A stretch of DNA of 5,451 nt from Acidobacteriota bacterium (GTDB lineage Bacteria > Acidobacteriota > Terriglobia > Terriglobales > Acidobacteriaceae), in assembly GCA_025353435.1 (NCBI GenBank), contig JANXQR010000628.1, positions 1-5,451 of the forward strand, given 5' to 3'. Below are positions 5,145 through 5,451 of this stretch, in pieces. How positions within the stretch are numbered: position 1 is the first letter of the stretch; the number at the start of each line of letters is the position of its first letter. Position numbers and translations under genes: made by a program. A model generated the notes under the pieces. The model was given only the letters and a program-made list of their open reading frames with translations. It was not told the origin of the DNA and searched no databases.

Positions 5145-5451
5145 AGGTGCTGGTCGATACTTCGGTCTGGTCGTTGGCACTGCGACGAAAGGGTGGCCCG
5201 GCCAAGCTGAACGATGAAGAGAAGCGCCTGGTCGCACTGCTCGTTGAGGCCATCCGTGATGGCCGGGTTCTGGTGGCGGGCCCCGTTCGCCAGGAGGTTC
5301 TTTCCGGCATTGTCACGCCAGAACAATTCGCAGAGGTGAAAGCCAGACTCGATCCGTTTCCCGATCAGCCCATTGCATCCGAGGACTATGTGGAGGCTGC
5401 CCGGCTCTACAACCTCTGCCGCCGGCGTGGCGTTGTGTGCGGCGCCGTGGA
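5141..5451 (+). CDS. vapC: VapC-family PIN-domain toxin RNase (C-terminus beyond window)
   Basis: The first 103 residues of a PIN-domain endoribonuclease are visible; family members run about 130-140, so roughly a quarter is missing at the right edge. The visible acidic active-site positions are intact: Asp6 in VDTSVW (5-10) and Glu52 in RQEVLSG (50-56). The window ends in a codon beginning GA, directly after RRRGVVCGAV, where the next conserved aspartate (residue 104) is expected. VapC toxins cleave tRNA or rRNA using Mg2+ bound by these acidic residues, and are held inactive by VapB. ATG 5141 overlaps the vapB stop by four bases, the usual arrangement. No frameshift or stop is seen, so the toxin appears functional as far as it can be read. 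Confidence 0.93.
   Translation, partial: MKVLVDTSVWSLALRRKGGPAKLNDEEKRLVALLVEAIRDGRVLVAGPVRQEVLSGIVTPEQFAEVKARLDPFPDQPIASEDYVEAARLYNLCRRRGVVCGAV

Noticed and set aside
4926..5451. Reading vapBC as part of a new defence system
   Set aside because: It is a standard type II toxin-antitoxin pair; no neighbouring defence genes are visible inside the window.

Overview
The window looks like chromosomal DNA from a moderately GC-rich soil-type bacterium. The best guess is an acidobacterium (Acidobacteriota, Terriglobia-like). This rests on the character of the proteins: a kinase-like protein with a Pro/Ala/Glu-rich linker, an Acidobacteria-style cold-shock protein opening VAQFKGKVKWFNNAKGYGF, a short TerC protein, and an intergenic palindrome of a type I associate with such genomes. 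No rRNA or other phylogenetic marker is present, so the assignment is an inference.

Layout, left to right. (1) Positions 1-880, minus strand: N-terminal 293 residues of a protein-kinase-fold protein whose catalytic residues are all replaced, so a pseudokinase; its C-terminus lies beyond the left edge. (2) 881-1047: divergent intergenic region with two overlapping small hairpins. (3) 1048-1926, plus: complete TerC/Alx-family membrane protein. (4) 1927-2183: intergenic region between convergent genes, holding a strong G-quadruplex motif and a perfect 10-bp-arm palindrome. (5) 2184-2423, minus: cold-shock protein with a probable leader of about 95 nt. (6) 2424-2996: about 570 bp without a convincing gene, containing candidate promoters for both flanking genes. 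(7) 2997-4211, plus: exported 404-residue protein of unknown function, with a DUF4424-like N-terminus and a possible YARHG-like C-terminus. (8) 4413-4721, minus: probable small two-helix membrane protein. (9) 4722-4925: intergenic region with a long imperfect inverted repeat and CACAC/GTGTG boxes in front of the next operon. (10) 4926-5451, plus: vapB-vapC type II toxin-antitoxin operon with an ATGA overlap, vapC being cut by the right edge.

Apart from vapBC the genes look like independent single-gene units and do not form one pathway. I do not see a new multi-gene system. The items most worth following up are the pseudokinase with its complete loss of catalytic motifs, the exported two-part protein, the G-quadruplex plus palindrome pair at 1967-2024, and the structured element at 4792-4849.
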